From Streptomyces sp. NBC_01463 (GTDB lineage Bacteria; Actinomycetota; Actinomycetes; Streptomycetales; Streptomycetaceae): a DNA stretch of 64,000 nt. The DNA lies in assembly GCA_036227345.1 (NCBI GenBank), contig CP109468.1, forward strand, positions 1,116,001 to 1,180,000. The letters run 5' to 3'. Below the pieces are notes generated by a model that saw nothing but the letters and a program-made list of their open reading frames with translations, did not search any database and had not been told where the DNA came from. Positions 16,485 through 24,540 of this stretch are shown piece by piece; the first letter of the stretch is position 1; every line of letters starts with the position of its first letter. Position numbers and translations under genes: made by a program.

Positions 16485-17381
16485 GTGACGCAGACGAGCC
16501 CGCCCGGCTGGCATCCAGACCCCGGGTACACAGGATTTGGTCCCATCCAGGAACGCTGGTGGGACGGCACTCAGTGGACCGATCAGCTCCGGGTCCCGCC
16601 GGCCACGCTCCGCAGCCGCCGGATACGCATCGGCGCGGGCATCACCGCGGCCGTGGTGGTCCTCGCCGCCATCGGCGGCGGTGTGTACCTGCTGAACGAC
16701 GATTCCGGCACGACGGAGAACACGGCCACGTCCCCGTCCGCCTCGCCCTCCCCCGCGCCCAGCCGGCAGCCCGGCGCCCCGGGCGGCAGCGGCGGCAACG
16801 GCGGCGGCGGTGAGCAGTCCCCCGAGCAGCAGCAGCCGCCGGCCGAGGACGGCTACGCGACGGACATGGCGAGCGGCATCAGCATCCCGGTCCCCGACGG
16901 CTGGAAGGGCGAGTCGGGGATGGGCGCGGGCGTGACCACCGGCACCTACAAATGCCCCGGCGACAGCGGGGAGAGCTGTGTACGCGGCGGAGTGTTCTCC
17001 GTTCCGGCCGCGGCGCTGAAGCTGACCACCAAGACCGCGAAGGCCACGGCCGAGAAGGACATCGCGGCCAATGCCGAGGAGTCGTACGGCGAGAAGATCT
17101 ACGGCGGCATCACCTCGCACCAGGAGCTGAAGTCCGAGGCGGTCACGGTGGCCGGCCAGCAGGGCTACCGGGTGCGCTGGAAGGTGGTGACGAAGACCGG
17201 CGACGACGGCTACGTCGAATCGCTGGCGTTCCCCTCGCCGCACTCCCCGGACCTGCTGATCGTGCTCCGCTCGGGCTTCGACATCAATCCCAAGGCACCC
17301 GCCCTGTCCGTCCTGGACACCATCACCAAGGGCATCAAGGCCGCCTCGGGCGCGGGCTCGGGCCCGGGAACGAACGCATAG
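16485..17381 (+). CDS. DUF2510 single-pass membrane protein
   Basis: Start chosen at GTG 16485, giving VTQTSPPGWHPDPGY; a -10-like TACGGT ends seven bases before it, so the mRNA may be leaderless. The 298-residue product has an N-terminal DUF2510 domain (PGWHPDPG to WWDGTQWTDQ, residues about 6-36), one transmembrane helix (ITAAVVVLAAIGGGVYLL, about 53-70), a Ser/Pro/Gly-rich linker and an extracellular domain of about 170 residues with two cysteines (KCPGDSGESC). DUF2510 is common in actinobacterial membrane proteins; its role is unknown. An upstream ATG at 16356 is in frame but has no ribosome-binding site. Confidence 0.8.
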   Translation: MTQTSPPGWHPDPGYTGFGPIQERWWDGTQWTDQLRVPPATLRSRRIRIGAGITAAVVVLAAIGGGVYLLNDDSGTTENTATSPSASPSPAPSRQPGAPGGSGGNGGGGEQSPEQQQPPAEDGYATDMASGISIPVPDGWKGESGMGAGVTTGTYKCPGDSGESCVRGGVFSVPAAALKLTTKTAKATAEKDIAANAEESYGEKIYGGITSHQELKSEAVTVAGQQGYRVRWKVVTKTGDDGYVESLAFPSPHSPDLLIVLRSGFDINPKAPALSVLDTITKGIKAASGAGSGPGTNA

Positions 17382-17403
17382 GGCGCGCTTCGCCGGCCGC
17401 CCC

Positions 17404-17435
17404 CGCACGGCCCGGGTGAGTACCCGGGCCGTGCG
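17404..17435 (+). terminator. Terminator of the DUF2510 gene
   Basis: Perfect 14-base-pair stem, arms CGCACGGCCCGGGT (17404-17417) and its complement (17422-17435), with loop GAGT, 22 bases after the stop codon. Confidence 0.75.
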
Positions 17436-17488
17436 TTCTGAGTACGTCACCCGATCCCGCACCGCTCCGCCGTTGCTGGAATGGAGCC

Positions 17489-17791
17489 ATGGCTCCCGAC
17501 GCACCCCGCCCCCGCATCCAGCAGGTGACCAGCACCGGCACCACCCTGGCCGTCACCTTCGCCCCGCTGGTGATCGGCGTGCTGCTGGCCCGCACCATGG
17601 CCCTGGACCCGATGAGCCACGTGAACGCGCTGATCACCCGCACCGGTCACGGCCCCGGCGTCTCGCCCGCCCAGTGGCGCGGCTGCGGCAGGAGCGCGCT
17701 GCGCCGGTGCAGGACGCTGACACCCCGGGCCCGGCGCGGTGTGCACCGGGCAGCGGGCGCGGTCCTCGGTCTCGCTCAGCCGAGCCGGTAG
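17489..17791 (+). CDS. Hypothetical small protein, possibly truncated membrane protein
   Basis: A 100-codon frame starting at ATG 17489. Residues about 14-38 form one hydrophobic segment (TGTTLAVTFAPLVIGVLLAR). The second half is Arg-rich and not protein-like, and its end overlaps the convergent TPR gene by 16 bases. The first 55 residues may be real and the remainder read-through after a frameshift. No family recognised; the ribosome-binding site (GGAG two bases from the ATG) is poor. Confidence 0.35.
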   Translation: MAPDAPRPRIQQVTSTGTTLAVTFAPLVIGVLLARTMALDPMSHVNALITRTGHGPGVSPAQWRGCGRSALRRCRTLTPRARRGVHRAAGAVLGLAQPSR

Positions 17792-19488
17792 ACGAAGGAC
17801 GGCCACGGCTCCCCCGTCATCCGCCGCCAGGCCGCGCCCGTCCCTTCGGCGTCCCGGTCACGCGACCGCGTGAAGGCGCTGACACATCCCGCGTGGACAT
17901 CGGTCAGCGCGGTGCGCCCGGTGAGTTCCCTGAGCCGGCGCAGGGCAGCCACCGCCTCGTCGGTTCGGCCGGCGCCGAGGTGGCCGTCGGCCGCCGCGCC
18001 CAGCGCCTTGCAGAGCGCGGACTGTGCGGCGGCGAGCCCGGCCCCGTGCGCCGTCGGGTCCCCCGTCTCCATGAGTTCCCGCAAGACCGTCTCGGCCTCC
18101 TCGAAGCAGGCCGCGGCCCCTTCGTCGTGCGCCGCCCGGTAGCGGGCCCGGCCGAGGATCCGCAGCCGGTCGGCGACCAGCGGGCGGACCTCTTCCCCGC
18201 CGGACCCGGCAAGGCGACGTGTGATCGCCAGCCCCTCCTCCCCAGCCGCCATCGCGCCGGTGGCATCGTCCGTCATACGCCGCCGGACACTGAAGTTGGA
18301 CAGCATCCGGGCCAGCTCTCCCTCGTACCGGAGGGGATCGCGCCGGACGGCACGACGGCAGAGTTCCACACCGCGTTCGGTGACGGCGACGGACTCGGGG
18401 CCCTCCCCGTCGCGGGTGTGGCACCGCGCGAGCGAGTCGAGGGCGGCGGCGAGTCCGGGCCCGTGCTCGTCCGGGTCCGTGACCGCCAGGCGCTCATAGG
18501 TTCGGACCAGTTCCTCGCTCACCACCCTCTCCTCGGCGTGGGCGTCCAGTCGGTCGAGGTGGTGGGCCAGGCAGTCCAGGGCGAGCGCGAGCACCGGCTC
18601 GCCCACTGCCGGGTCACTGACGCACAGTGCCCGGCTGCATGCCACGGACTCCTCTGCCGTGGCGCGCCCGCCGGACAGGTCTCCGCCCGCACCGACGCAC
18701 CATGCCAGGTCGATGAGCAACGCGGCACGCAGCAGCCCGACTTCCGGGTGGAGCCACGGAACGAAGGGAGGGACGCACTCCCTGAAGTCGTCGCCCACTG
18801 CCACCGCGTCCCCGAAACGGCCGAGCACGCGCAGCCCGCCGATCAGTTCGGCCAGCACCCTGCTCCGGAGCACGACCAGCCTGGCCTGTCGCCACACGGA
18901 CAACGTCCGCAGCAGTTCCGCACACTCGACGTAGACCGTCACGGACTCCGCTGTGCGCCCGGCCCTGCCGAGGACCCATGCCTGCGCACGCAGAGCGGCG
19001 GCTGTGCTGCCCAGGGAAAGGTCGGCCCGCCGGGGCACCGCGGACCTGTAGGCGGCCACGCTGTCGCGGGCGGCGACGAGCGCCTCGTCGGCCCGGTCCA
19101 GCCGGGCCAGCGCGTAGGTCCTCATGAGGTGGCCGAACGCGGTCCGCTGCGAGGGAACGTGGGCGTCCGGGGCCGTCAGGGAATCCTCGGCCGCGGCGAG
19201 CGCCTCCTCGTATCTGCCTGCCTGAAGCAGCAGTTGGGCGTGCAGAGCGAGCGAACGGGCGAGCAGGCCAGGGGCACCGGACCACGCACGGAACACGGCG
19301 GCCCGGGACAGGGCAACGGCCTCCTCGCACCAGGCGAGCCGTCGCTCCAGCGGCGGCGGCCGGCGCAGCGTCCCGTGGGACGAGGAGCACCGGAGCAGCG
19401 CGGCCGCGAGCAGCGTCCCGCCTCGCCGGCGCCCGTCCCGTCCGGCCACCGGCCGAAGTACCGGCAGAAGCATCCGGACAGCTCTCAT
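17776..19488 (-). CDS. TPR-repeat protein
   Basis: Start chosen at MRAVRMLLPVL (ATG at 19488) because GGGGGAG precedes it; a longer frame upstream has no support. The 570-residue protein is almost wholly helical, with tetratricopeptide-like units rich in Ala, Leu and Arg (for example AGRYEEALAAAEDSL, LDRADEALVAARDSVAAY, AGRTAESVTVYVECAELL). Such proteins usually bind peptides or partner proteins. No enzymatic or DNA-binding domain is seen, and neighbours give no hint to its partner. Confidence 0.72.
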   Translation of the reverse strand: MRAVRMLLPVLRPVAGRDGRRRGGTLLAAALLRCSSSHGTLRRPPPLERRLAWCEEAVALSRAAVFRAWSGAPGLLARSLALHAQLLLQAGRYEEALAAAEDSLTAPDAHVPSQRTAFGHLMRTYALARLDRADEALVAARDSVAAYRSAVPRRADLSLGSTAAALRAQAWVLGRAGRTAESVTVYVECAELLRTLSVWRQARLVVLRSRVLAELIGGLRVLGRFGDAVAVGDDFRECVPPFVPWLHPEVGLLRAALLIDLAWCVGAGGDLSGGRATAEESVACSRALCVSDPAVGEPVLALALDCLAHHLDRLDAHAEERVVSEELVRTYERLAVTDPDEHGPGLAAALDSLARCHTRDGEGPESVAVTERGVELCRRAVRRDPLRYEGELARMLSNFSVRRRMTDDATGAMAAGEEGLAITRRLAGSGGEEVRPLVADRLRILGRARYRAAHDEGAAACFEEAETVLRELMETGDPTAHGAGLAAAQSALCKALGAAADGHLGAGRTDEAVAALRRLRELTGRTALTDVHAGCVSAFTRSRDRDAEGTGAAWRRMTGEPWPSFVYRLG

Positions 19489-19632
19489 GGCGCTCCCCCT
19501 CGCACGTGGCGTGTCAGGGGTGACGGCCGACGGAGCCGGATGGTTGCACGCGGCGTGCCACGGCTCCGTCCCCGGTCCGCCACGGCGTCGCCACAGCCCG
19601 AAAACCGGTTCCCCCGCCCGCGCCCCGTTCCC

Positions 19633-19638
19633 TAGACT
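19633..19638 (+). promoter_or_regulatory. Probable -10 box of the leader / EF-G2 transcript
   Basis: TAGACT lies about 70 bases before the leader ORF start, in a typical Streptomyces -10 form. The -35 element is not clear. It would give a long 5' untranslated region carrying the leader ORF and two hairpins. Confidence 0.45.
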
Positions 19639-19706
19639 CGCCACACGATCGCGCCCCGGCACTCCGCCGCGGCGCGCGCACCGTGACCATCGAGGGGAGA
19701 CCTGCC

Positions 19707-19811
19707 ATGCGCTACCGCACCGCTGTCGTCGTCCCCCTGTCGCGGTTCGAGGTGATCCTGGTGTCTACCTCCGCCCGGCGCCGGCTGCGCGGCCGGCCCC
19801 GGACCCCCTGA
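19707..19811 (+). CDS. 34-residue leader peptide ORF upstream of the EF-G paralogue
   Basis: ATG 19707 follows GAGGGGAG with seven-base spacing, a stronger site than that of the main gene. The peptide starts [22 protein letters not shown] and ends in an Arg/Pro-rich tail ([12 protein letters not shown]). It ends 145 bases before the EF-G2 start, in a region able to form stem-loops. Layout and composition fit a regulatory uORF whose translation or stalling controls the downstream gene, as known for several ribosome-targeted resistance genes. No homologue can be named from sequence alone. Confidence 0.55.
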   Translation: MRYRTAVVVPLSRFEVILVSTSARRRLRGRPRTP

Positions 19812-19827
19812 CGAACACCTGAGCCCT

Positions 19828-19872
19828 GTCCGCTTCCTGACGGACCGTCCACGTGCGCACGCGCCGTGGACG
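19828..19872 (+). promoter_or_regulatory. Possible attenuator hairpins between leader and EF-G2
   Basis: GTCCG (19828-19832) pairs with CGGAC (19841-19845), and CGTCCACG (19846-19853) pairs with CGTGGACG (19865-19872). The two stems are adjacent and begin 17 bases after the leader stop codon, so a ribosome stalled on the leader could alter their folding. No ribosome-binding site is within them; the EF-G2 site GAAAGG lies beyond. Confidence 0.4.
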
Positions 19873-19956
19873 AAGAGGTTCCGCCGCGTCCTGAACAGGC
19901 CGCTTCGTCCGGGCATCGCGCCGTCTTCTTCCGGATCATCCCGAAAGGCACGGACC

Positions 19957-22041
19957 GTGCGTACCGAACTGCACCGTCAGCACACCAGCACCCTCACCGA
20001 CGTTCGCAACCTGGGCATCCTCGCCCACGTCGACGCCGGCAAGACCACCGTCACCGAGCGGATCCTCTACGCCACCGGCACCACCCACAAGCGCGGCGAG
20101 GTCCACGACGGCACGACCATCACCGACTTCGACTCCCAGGAACGCGACCGCGGGATCACCATCTTCGCCGCCGCCGTGAGCTGCACCTGGGCGGGCCACC
20201 GGATCAACCTGATCGACACTCCGGGCCACGTCGACTTCGCGGACGAGGTCGAGCGGGCGCTGCGGGTGCTCGACGGTGCGATCGCCGTGTTCGACGCGGT
20301 GGCCGGCGTGGAACCGCAGAGCGAGTCCGTGTGGCGTCAGGCCGACCGCCACTCCGTGCCGCGTATCGCCTTCGTCAACAAGCTCGACCGGGCCGGCGCC
20401 GACCTCGACACGGCGGTCGCGTCGATCCGGGACCGGCTGCACACCGTCCCGCTCGTCGTCCAGCTGCCGATCGGCCGGGAGGACGCGTTCGGCGGTGTGG
20501 TGGACCTGCTGCGCATGCGGGCCCTGGTGTGGGCCGACGGGCAGGACACGTACGAGGAGGGAGAGGTTCCCGAGGAGCTGCGGGAGGAAGCGCGGCGGCG
20601 CAGGCGGCTGCTCGAGGAGACGGTGGCTGAGCTCCATCCGGCGGCGCTGGAGGAGTTCTGTGACCGCTCGGAGCTCTCCGAGCGGACGCTCGCCGGCGCG
20701 CTGCGCGATCTGACCAGGACCGGTGACGGCGTCGTGGTGCTGTGCGGTTCCGCCTACCGCAACCGCGGGATCGAACCGCTGCTGGAGGCAGTCGTGGCGT
20801 ATCTGCCCTCGCCGCTGGACGTGCCGCCCGTGCGCGGCGTGCTCGGCGACGCGGTGCAGGAGCGGGCCGCCGATCCGGCGGCGCCGTTCGCCGCGCTCGC
20901 GTTCAAGGTGAACGCGACCGCGACGGGCCGGCTGACCTATCTGCGGGTGTACTCCGGAACGGTCCGGAAGGGGGAGACGGTGCTGGACGTCGGCGCGCGG
21001 CGCAGCGAGCGCATCGGGCGGATCCTGCGGGTCCAGGCGGACCGGCATGTCGATGTCGACACGGCGGTGGCCGGTGACATCGTCGCGGTCATCGGCCCCA
21101 AGGCCGCCCGCGCCGGTGCCACCCTGTGCGCACCGGACGCCCCGCTGGTCCTCGAACCGCCCACCGTGGCCGATCCGGTCGTGTCGGTGGCGGTCGAGGC
21201 CCTGCGGAGCACCGACACGGAGCGGCTGATGGCGGCCCTGGTCCGGCTGGCCGAGGAGGATCCGTCGCTCGCGGTGCGGACGGACTCCGAGACGGGTCAG
21301 ACGGTGCTCTCCGGCATGGGCGAACTGCATCTGGAGGTGGCAGCGGAGAAGATCCGCCGCGCCCACGGGCTGGAGCTGCGGGTCGGCAGGCCACAGGTCG
21401 CCTACCGGGAGACGGTCGTCCGCGGCGTGTCCGGTCTGGTCTACCGGCACGTCAAACAGGACGGCGGGGCCGGGCAGTTCGCCCATGTCGTGATCGACGT
21501 CGAACCGTGGGAGGACCCGGAGGGCGACAGCGGTCCCGGGGCGGTGGAGTTCGCGTTCCGTTCGGCCGTCGTCGGTGGCCGGGTTCCGCAGGAGTACGTG
21601 CGGGCCGTCGAGGCCGGCTGCCGGGACGCGCTGCTGGAGGGTCCGGTGGGCGGCCATCCGGTGACCGGGGTGCGGGTGACGCTGACCGATGGCGCCACCC
21701 ATGCGAAGGACTCGTCGGAGATGGCGTTCCGTACGGCCGGGCGGTTCGCGCTCCGGGAGGCGCTGCGCTCCAGCGCGATGGTGCTGCTGGAGCCGGTCGT
21801 CGAGGTCACGGTCACGGTTCCGGACGACGCGGTCGGCGGGGTGCTCGGTGACCTGGCCGCACGGCGCGGCCGGGCGTCCGGCTCCACCGCGCGGGCGGGT
21901 GCGGCCGTGATCACCGCGACCGTGCCGCTGGCCGAGCTGTTCGGTTACGCGACGCGGCTGCGGAGCCGGACGCAGGGCCGGGGCACGTTCACGACCCGGG
22001 CCACCGGCTACGCCCCGGCGCCGGCGTCCGTGTCCGGTTAG
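19957..22041 (+). CDS. Elongation factor G paralogue (EF-G2/FusB-like GTPase)
   Basis: The 694-residue product starts at GTG 19957. It has the translational GTPase motifs: P-loop AHVDAGKTT (residues 23-31), switch I RGITI, DTPGH (87-91) and NKLD (141-144). The C-terminus carries EF-G domains IV and V ([20 protein letters not shown], then [18 protein letters not shown]). GEVHDG after the P-loop and the domain IV sequence resemble EF-G rather than tetracycline ribosomal-protection proteins. Streptomyces carry such a second EF-G in addition to FusA; its role (translocation, recycling or drug response) is not settled. No ribosomal protein genes are nearby, so this is not the housekeeping copy. 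Confidence 0.85.
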   Translation: MRTELHRQHTSTLTDVRNLGILAHVDAGKTTVTERILYATGTTHKRGEVHDGTTITDFDSQERDRGITIFAAAVSCTWAGHRINLIDTPGHVDFADEVERALRVLDGAIAVFDAVAGVEPQSESVWRQADRHSVPRIAFVNKLDRAGADLDTAVASIRDRLHTVPLVVQLPIGREDAFGGVVDLLRMRALVWADGQDTYEEGEVPEELREEARRRRRLLEETVAELHPAALEEFCDRSELSERTLAGALRDLTRTGDGVVVLCGSAYRNRGIEPLLEAVVAYLPSPLDVPPVRGVLGDAVQERAADPAAPFAALAFKVNATATGRLTYLRVYSGTVRKGETVLDVGARRSERIGRILRVQADRHVDVDTAVAGDIVAVIGPKAARAGATLCAPDAPLVLEPPTVADPVVSVAVEALRSTDTERLMAALVRLAEEDPSLAVRTDSETGQTVLSGMGELHLEVAAEKIRRAHGLELRVGRPQVAYRETVVRGVSGLVYRHVKQDGGAGQFAHVVIDVEPWEDPEGDSGPGAVEFAFRSAVVGGRVPQEYVRAVEAGCRDALLEGPVGGHPVTGVRVTLTDGATHAKDSSEMAFRTAGRFALREALRSSAMVLLEPVVEVTVTVPDDAVGGVLGDLAARRGRASGSTARAGAAVITATVPLAELFGYATRLRSRTQGRGTFTTRATGYAPAPASVSG

Positions 22042-22047
22042 CGCACG

Positions 22048-22082
22048 GGGCCGGTCCCACCCACAGCGGGTGGGACCGGCCC
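22048..22082 (+). terminator. Terminator of the EF-G2 gene
   Basis: A perfect 15-base-pair stem (22048-22062 with 22068-22082) and a five-base loop, starting seven bases after the stop codon. Confidence 0.85.
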
Positions 22083-22128
22083 TCGTGGCGCGGGTGACGT
22101 GACCCGCTCCGGCCGGGGACGAACCGGC

Positions 22129-22197
22129 CTTCCGGAAGCGATGGTTGGCGCCGGCCGGCGCCAACCCGCCCCCTACCCGTAGTACTTCAGAGCTACG
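22129..22197. promoter_or_regulatory. Three palindromes upstream of the DUF1023-kinase operon
   Basis: CTTCCGGAAG (22129-22138) is followed by a perfect 24-base palindrome (22143-22166, half-site GGTTGGCGCCGG) and by CGTAG-N10-CTACG (22178-22197). They fill the upstream region of the operon starting at 22301. The last may be the binding site of the NarL-type regulator encoded at the operon's end; the 24-base palindrome could be an operator or a further terminator stem. Confidence 0.45.
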
Positions 22198-22300
22198 AGG
22201 AGGGTTCACTCCCCGGCGGGACGCAGGCCACAAGGCGCGCTGCGTAGCTTCGGTGCCGCAAGCCCTACAGACATCCGGCACGGAAGGAACACCGTCCGCC

Positions 22301-23302
22301 ATGGCGCTCCGTACCCGCAGTGGCCGAACCCGCAGGGGCCGTCTGCGCCGGGCCCTGCTCGCCGCCCTGGTCGCCGCCTCGGTGGCCGTGCCGTTATCGG
22401 GTGCGGCGAGCCCCGCGCACGTACCGGCGCCCGCACCGACCGTCTCCGGACCGCCGGCGGCCGCCACCCCCGCCGCGCTCGCCGAGCGGTACGCCGCCTC
22501 GCGCCGCGACATCGGGGCTGCCGGGCACATGGCCGCCGCCCACGGCGATCACAGGCGCGCCGACGCGCTCCGCGTCATGGCGCGTCCGGCGCGCCGGTTC
22601 CTGTCCTTCGACGGCCGCGAGGGAGGCCGGACCGTCGAGGTCGTCGGCGACCTCGCCCGTGCAGAACGGATCGCCGTGCTGGTGCCGGGCGCCGGCGTGC
22701 TCGTCGACAACTACTGGCGTTTGCTGGGCGGCGCGAGGGCGCTGCACAAGGAGCTGGGCGACCGGTCCGCGGTCGTCGCCTGGCTCGGCTACGAGACGCC
22801 GGCCACGGTCAGCGCGGCGGCGGTGACCTCCGGGCGCGCCGAGGACGCCGCTCATGAACTCCGCCGATTCCTGGGCGAGTTGAAGACGCTCAAGCCCGCC
22901 GCCCGGACCTCCCTCGTGTGCCACTCCTACGGCAGCGTCGTCTGCGCCCGCGCCGCCTCCGCGCCGGGGCTCGCCGATGTCGTCCTGTACGGCAGCCCCG
23001 GCACCGGCTACGACAACGCCGCCGCGCTGAAGACCCGGGCCACTGTCTGGACGGGCCGCAGCTCCGGCGACTGGATCGCCGATGTACCGCACCTGAAGGT
23101 CCCGTTGCTCGTCACCGAGATCGGGTTCGGGACCGATCCGGTGTCGGAGGAGTTCGGTGCCAGGCGGTTCCCGGCGGGCGACGTCGGACACAGCGACTAT
23201 CTGAAGCCGGGCTCCGTGCCGCTGCGGAACATCGCCCGGATCGTCAGCGGACAGGACCTCGGGTTCCCGTCCGAAAGCACTTCGGGAGGCCGTCATGCGT
23301 GA
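22301..23302 (+). CDS. Secreted alpha/beta hydrolase (DUF1023)
   Basis: Start at ATG 22301 (MALRTRSGRTRRGRLRR) behind GGAAGGA. The 333-residue product has a long basic signal sequence (RRALLAALVAASVAVPLSGAASPA). The hydrolase part starts around ERIAVLVPGAGVLVDNYWR, with the nucleophile Ser in CHSYGSVVC, and a His near the C-terminus (GDVGHSDYLKPGS). DUF1023 hydrolases are common in actinobacteria with no settled substrate. It overlaps the next gene by eight bases, so hydrolase, acyltransferase and two-component system likely form one operon. Confidence 0.83.
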   Translation: MALRTRSGRTRRGRLRRALLAALVAASVAVPLSGAASPAHVPAPAPTVSGPPAAATPAALAERYAASRRDIGAAGHMAAAHGDHRRADALRVMARPARRFLSFDGREGGRTVEVVGDLARAERIAVLVPGAGVLVDNYWRLLGGARALHKELGDRSAVVAWLGYETPATVSAAAVTSGRAEDAAHELRRFLGELKTLKPAARTSLVCHSYGSVVCARAASAPGLADVVLYGSPGTGYDNAAALKTRATVWTGRSSGDWIADVPHLKVPLLVTEIGFGTDPVSEEFGARRFPAGDVGHSDYLKPGSVPLRNIARIVSGQDLGFPSESTSGGRHA

Positions 23303-24509
23303 CTTCGTCCGACGCGTCGAATCCTCGACTCCTCCCGACCGCGACCGCGCTGTCGACGCCCTGCGCGCCCTCGCCATCGCGGGCGTGGTGCTCGGCCACT
23401 GGCTCGTGACCGCCCTGGTCGAGGACAGCGGCACCCTGCGGGGCGCGAGTCCGCTCACGTTCATGCCCCACCTCGCCCCCGTCTCCTGGGTGTTCCAGAC
23501 GCTCGCGGTGTTCTTCCTGGTGGGCGGGATGGTGGGGGCGAGGGGATACGCCTCGGCCCGCGCGCGCGGCACGACGTACCGGGAGTGGGTCGGCGCCCGC
23601 ATGATCAGGCTCTTCCGGCCGGTCGCCGTCGTGCTGGCGGTGTGGGCCGTGGCGGCGGTCGCGATGCTGGCCGCCGGAGTGGACGAGAGGACGGTGCGCG
23701 CGCTGTTCAAGCTCGTCTGGGCGCCGCTCTGGTTCCTGCTGGTGTTCGCCGCGCTCACCGCGATGACCCCGCTGGTGGCGAAGCTCCATCCGCTCTGGCC
23801 GCTCGCCGTCGTGCTGCACATCGACGTGATCCGGTTCGGGCTGGGCGGCCCCGACCGGCTCTCCTCGGTCAACGTGGTGGCCGGCTGGCTGGTCCCGTAC
23901 TGCCTCGGCGCGGCCTGGTCCCGCGGCGGGCTGCGCAGCCGTGCGACGCTCTGGGCGATGCTGCTCGGCGGGGCCGTCGCCGCCGCCGGGCTGATCCTGT
24001 GGGCCGGCTATCCCGCTTTCATGGTCGGCGTGCCCGGGGAGAAGATCTCCAACCTCGACCCGCCCAACCTGGCGGCGGTCACGTTCGGCATCGCCCAGTG
24101 CGGTGCGGCCCTGCTGCTGCTCGGCCCGCTGCGGCGGGTGCTGGAGCGGCCCGCCGCCTGGGCGGCGGTCGCGGCGGTGAACCTCTGCGCCATGACCGTC
24201 TTCCTCTGGCACCAGACCGCGATGATGCTGGTCACCGCGATCGGCGCCCCGGCGGGCGAGCCGCTGCCCGGACTGCACACGGTGCCGGACGGCGGCGGCT
24301 GGGTGCTCGCGAGGCTCGCCTGGCTGCCCGCGTTCGCGCTGGCGCTGGCGGTCTGCGTCGGCGCGTTCCACACGTACGAACGAGGCCGGCCGGCAAGGAC
24401 ACGGCGGAGCGGCCGGATCGTTCGCGAGGGACGTCCGGACCCGGCGAAGCTCGTACGGCATGCCCAGGGAGCCTCGCGAGCCCAGCACCCTCCGACGGAC
24501 ACCCCCTGA
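23295..24509 (+). CDS. Membrane acyltransferase (acyltransferase 3 family)
   Basis: A 404-residue polytopic membrane protein with about ten hydrophobic helices. The N-terminal RDRAVDALRALAIAGVVLGHW contains the Arg and His-bearing first helix typical of acyltransferase 3 proteins, which move acyl groups to extracellular sugars or lipids. The C-terminal cytoplasmic tail is basic. It starts inside the end of the DUF1023 gene and is followed after 31 bases by the histidine kinase. Confidence 0.82.
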   Translation: MRDFVRRVESSTPPDRDRAVDALRALAIAGVVLGHWLVTALVEDSGTLRGASPLTFMPHLAPVSWVFQTLAVFFLVGGMVGARGYASARARGTTYREWVGARMIRLFRPVAVVLAVWAVAAVAMLAAGVDERTVRALFKLVWAPLWFLLVFAALTAMTPLVAKLHPLWPLAVVLHIDVIRFGLGGPDRLSSVNVVAGWLVPYCLGAAWSRGGLRSRATLWAMLLGGAVAAAGLILWAGYPAFMVGVPGEKISNLDPPNLAAVTFGIAQCGAALLLLGPLRRVLERPAAWAAVAAVNLCAMTVFLWHQTAMMLVTAIGAPAGEPLPGLHTVPDGGGWVLARLAWLPAFALALAVCVGAFHTYERGRPARTRRSGRIVREGRPDPAKLVRHAQGASRAQHPPTDTP

Positions 24510-24540
24510 GGCGGCGCGACTTGAGGAGACACGCCCTACT

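Noticed and set aside
19957..22041. Tetracycline ribosomal-protection protein (OtrA/Tet(M) type)
   Set aside because: The GEVHDG region after the P-loop and domain IV sequence are EF-G-like, so EF-G paralogue is the better call, although a resistance-related role is not excluded.
20200..22530. An 864-codon antisense frame over the EF-G paralogue
   Set aside because: Shadow frame of a well-supported GTPase gene; composition is biased and no domain is recognisable.
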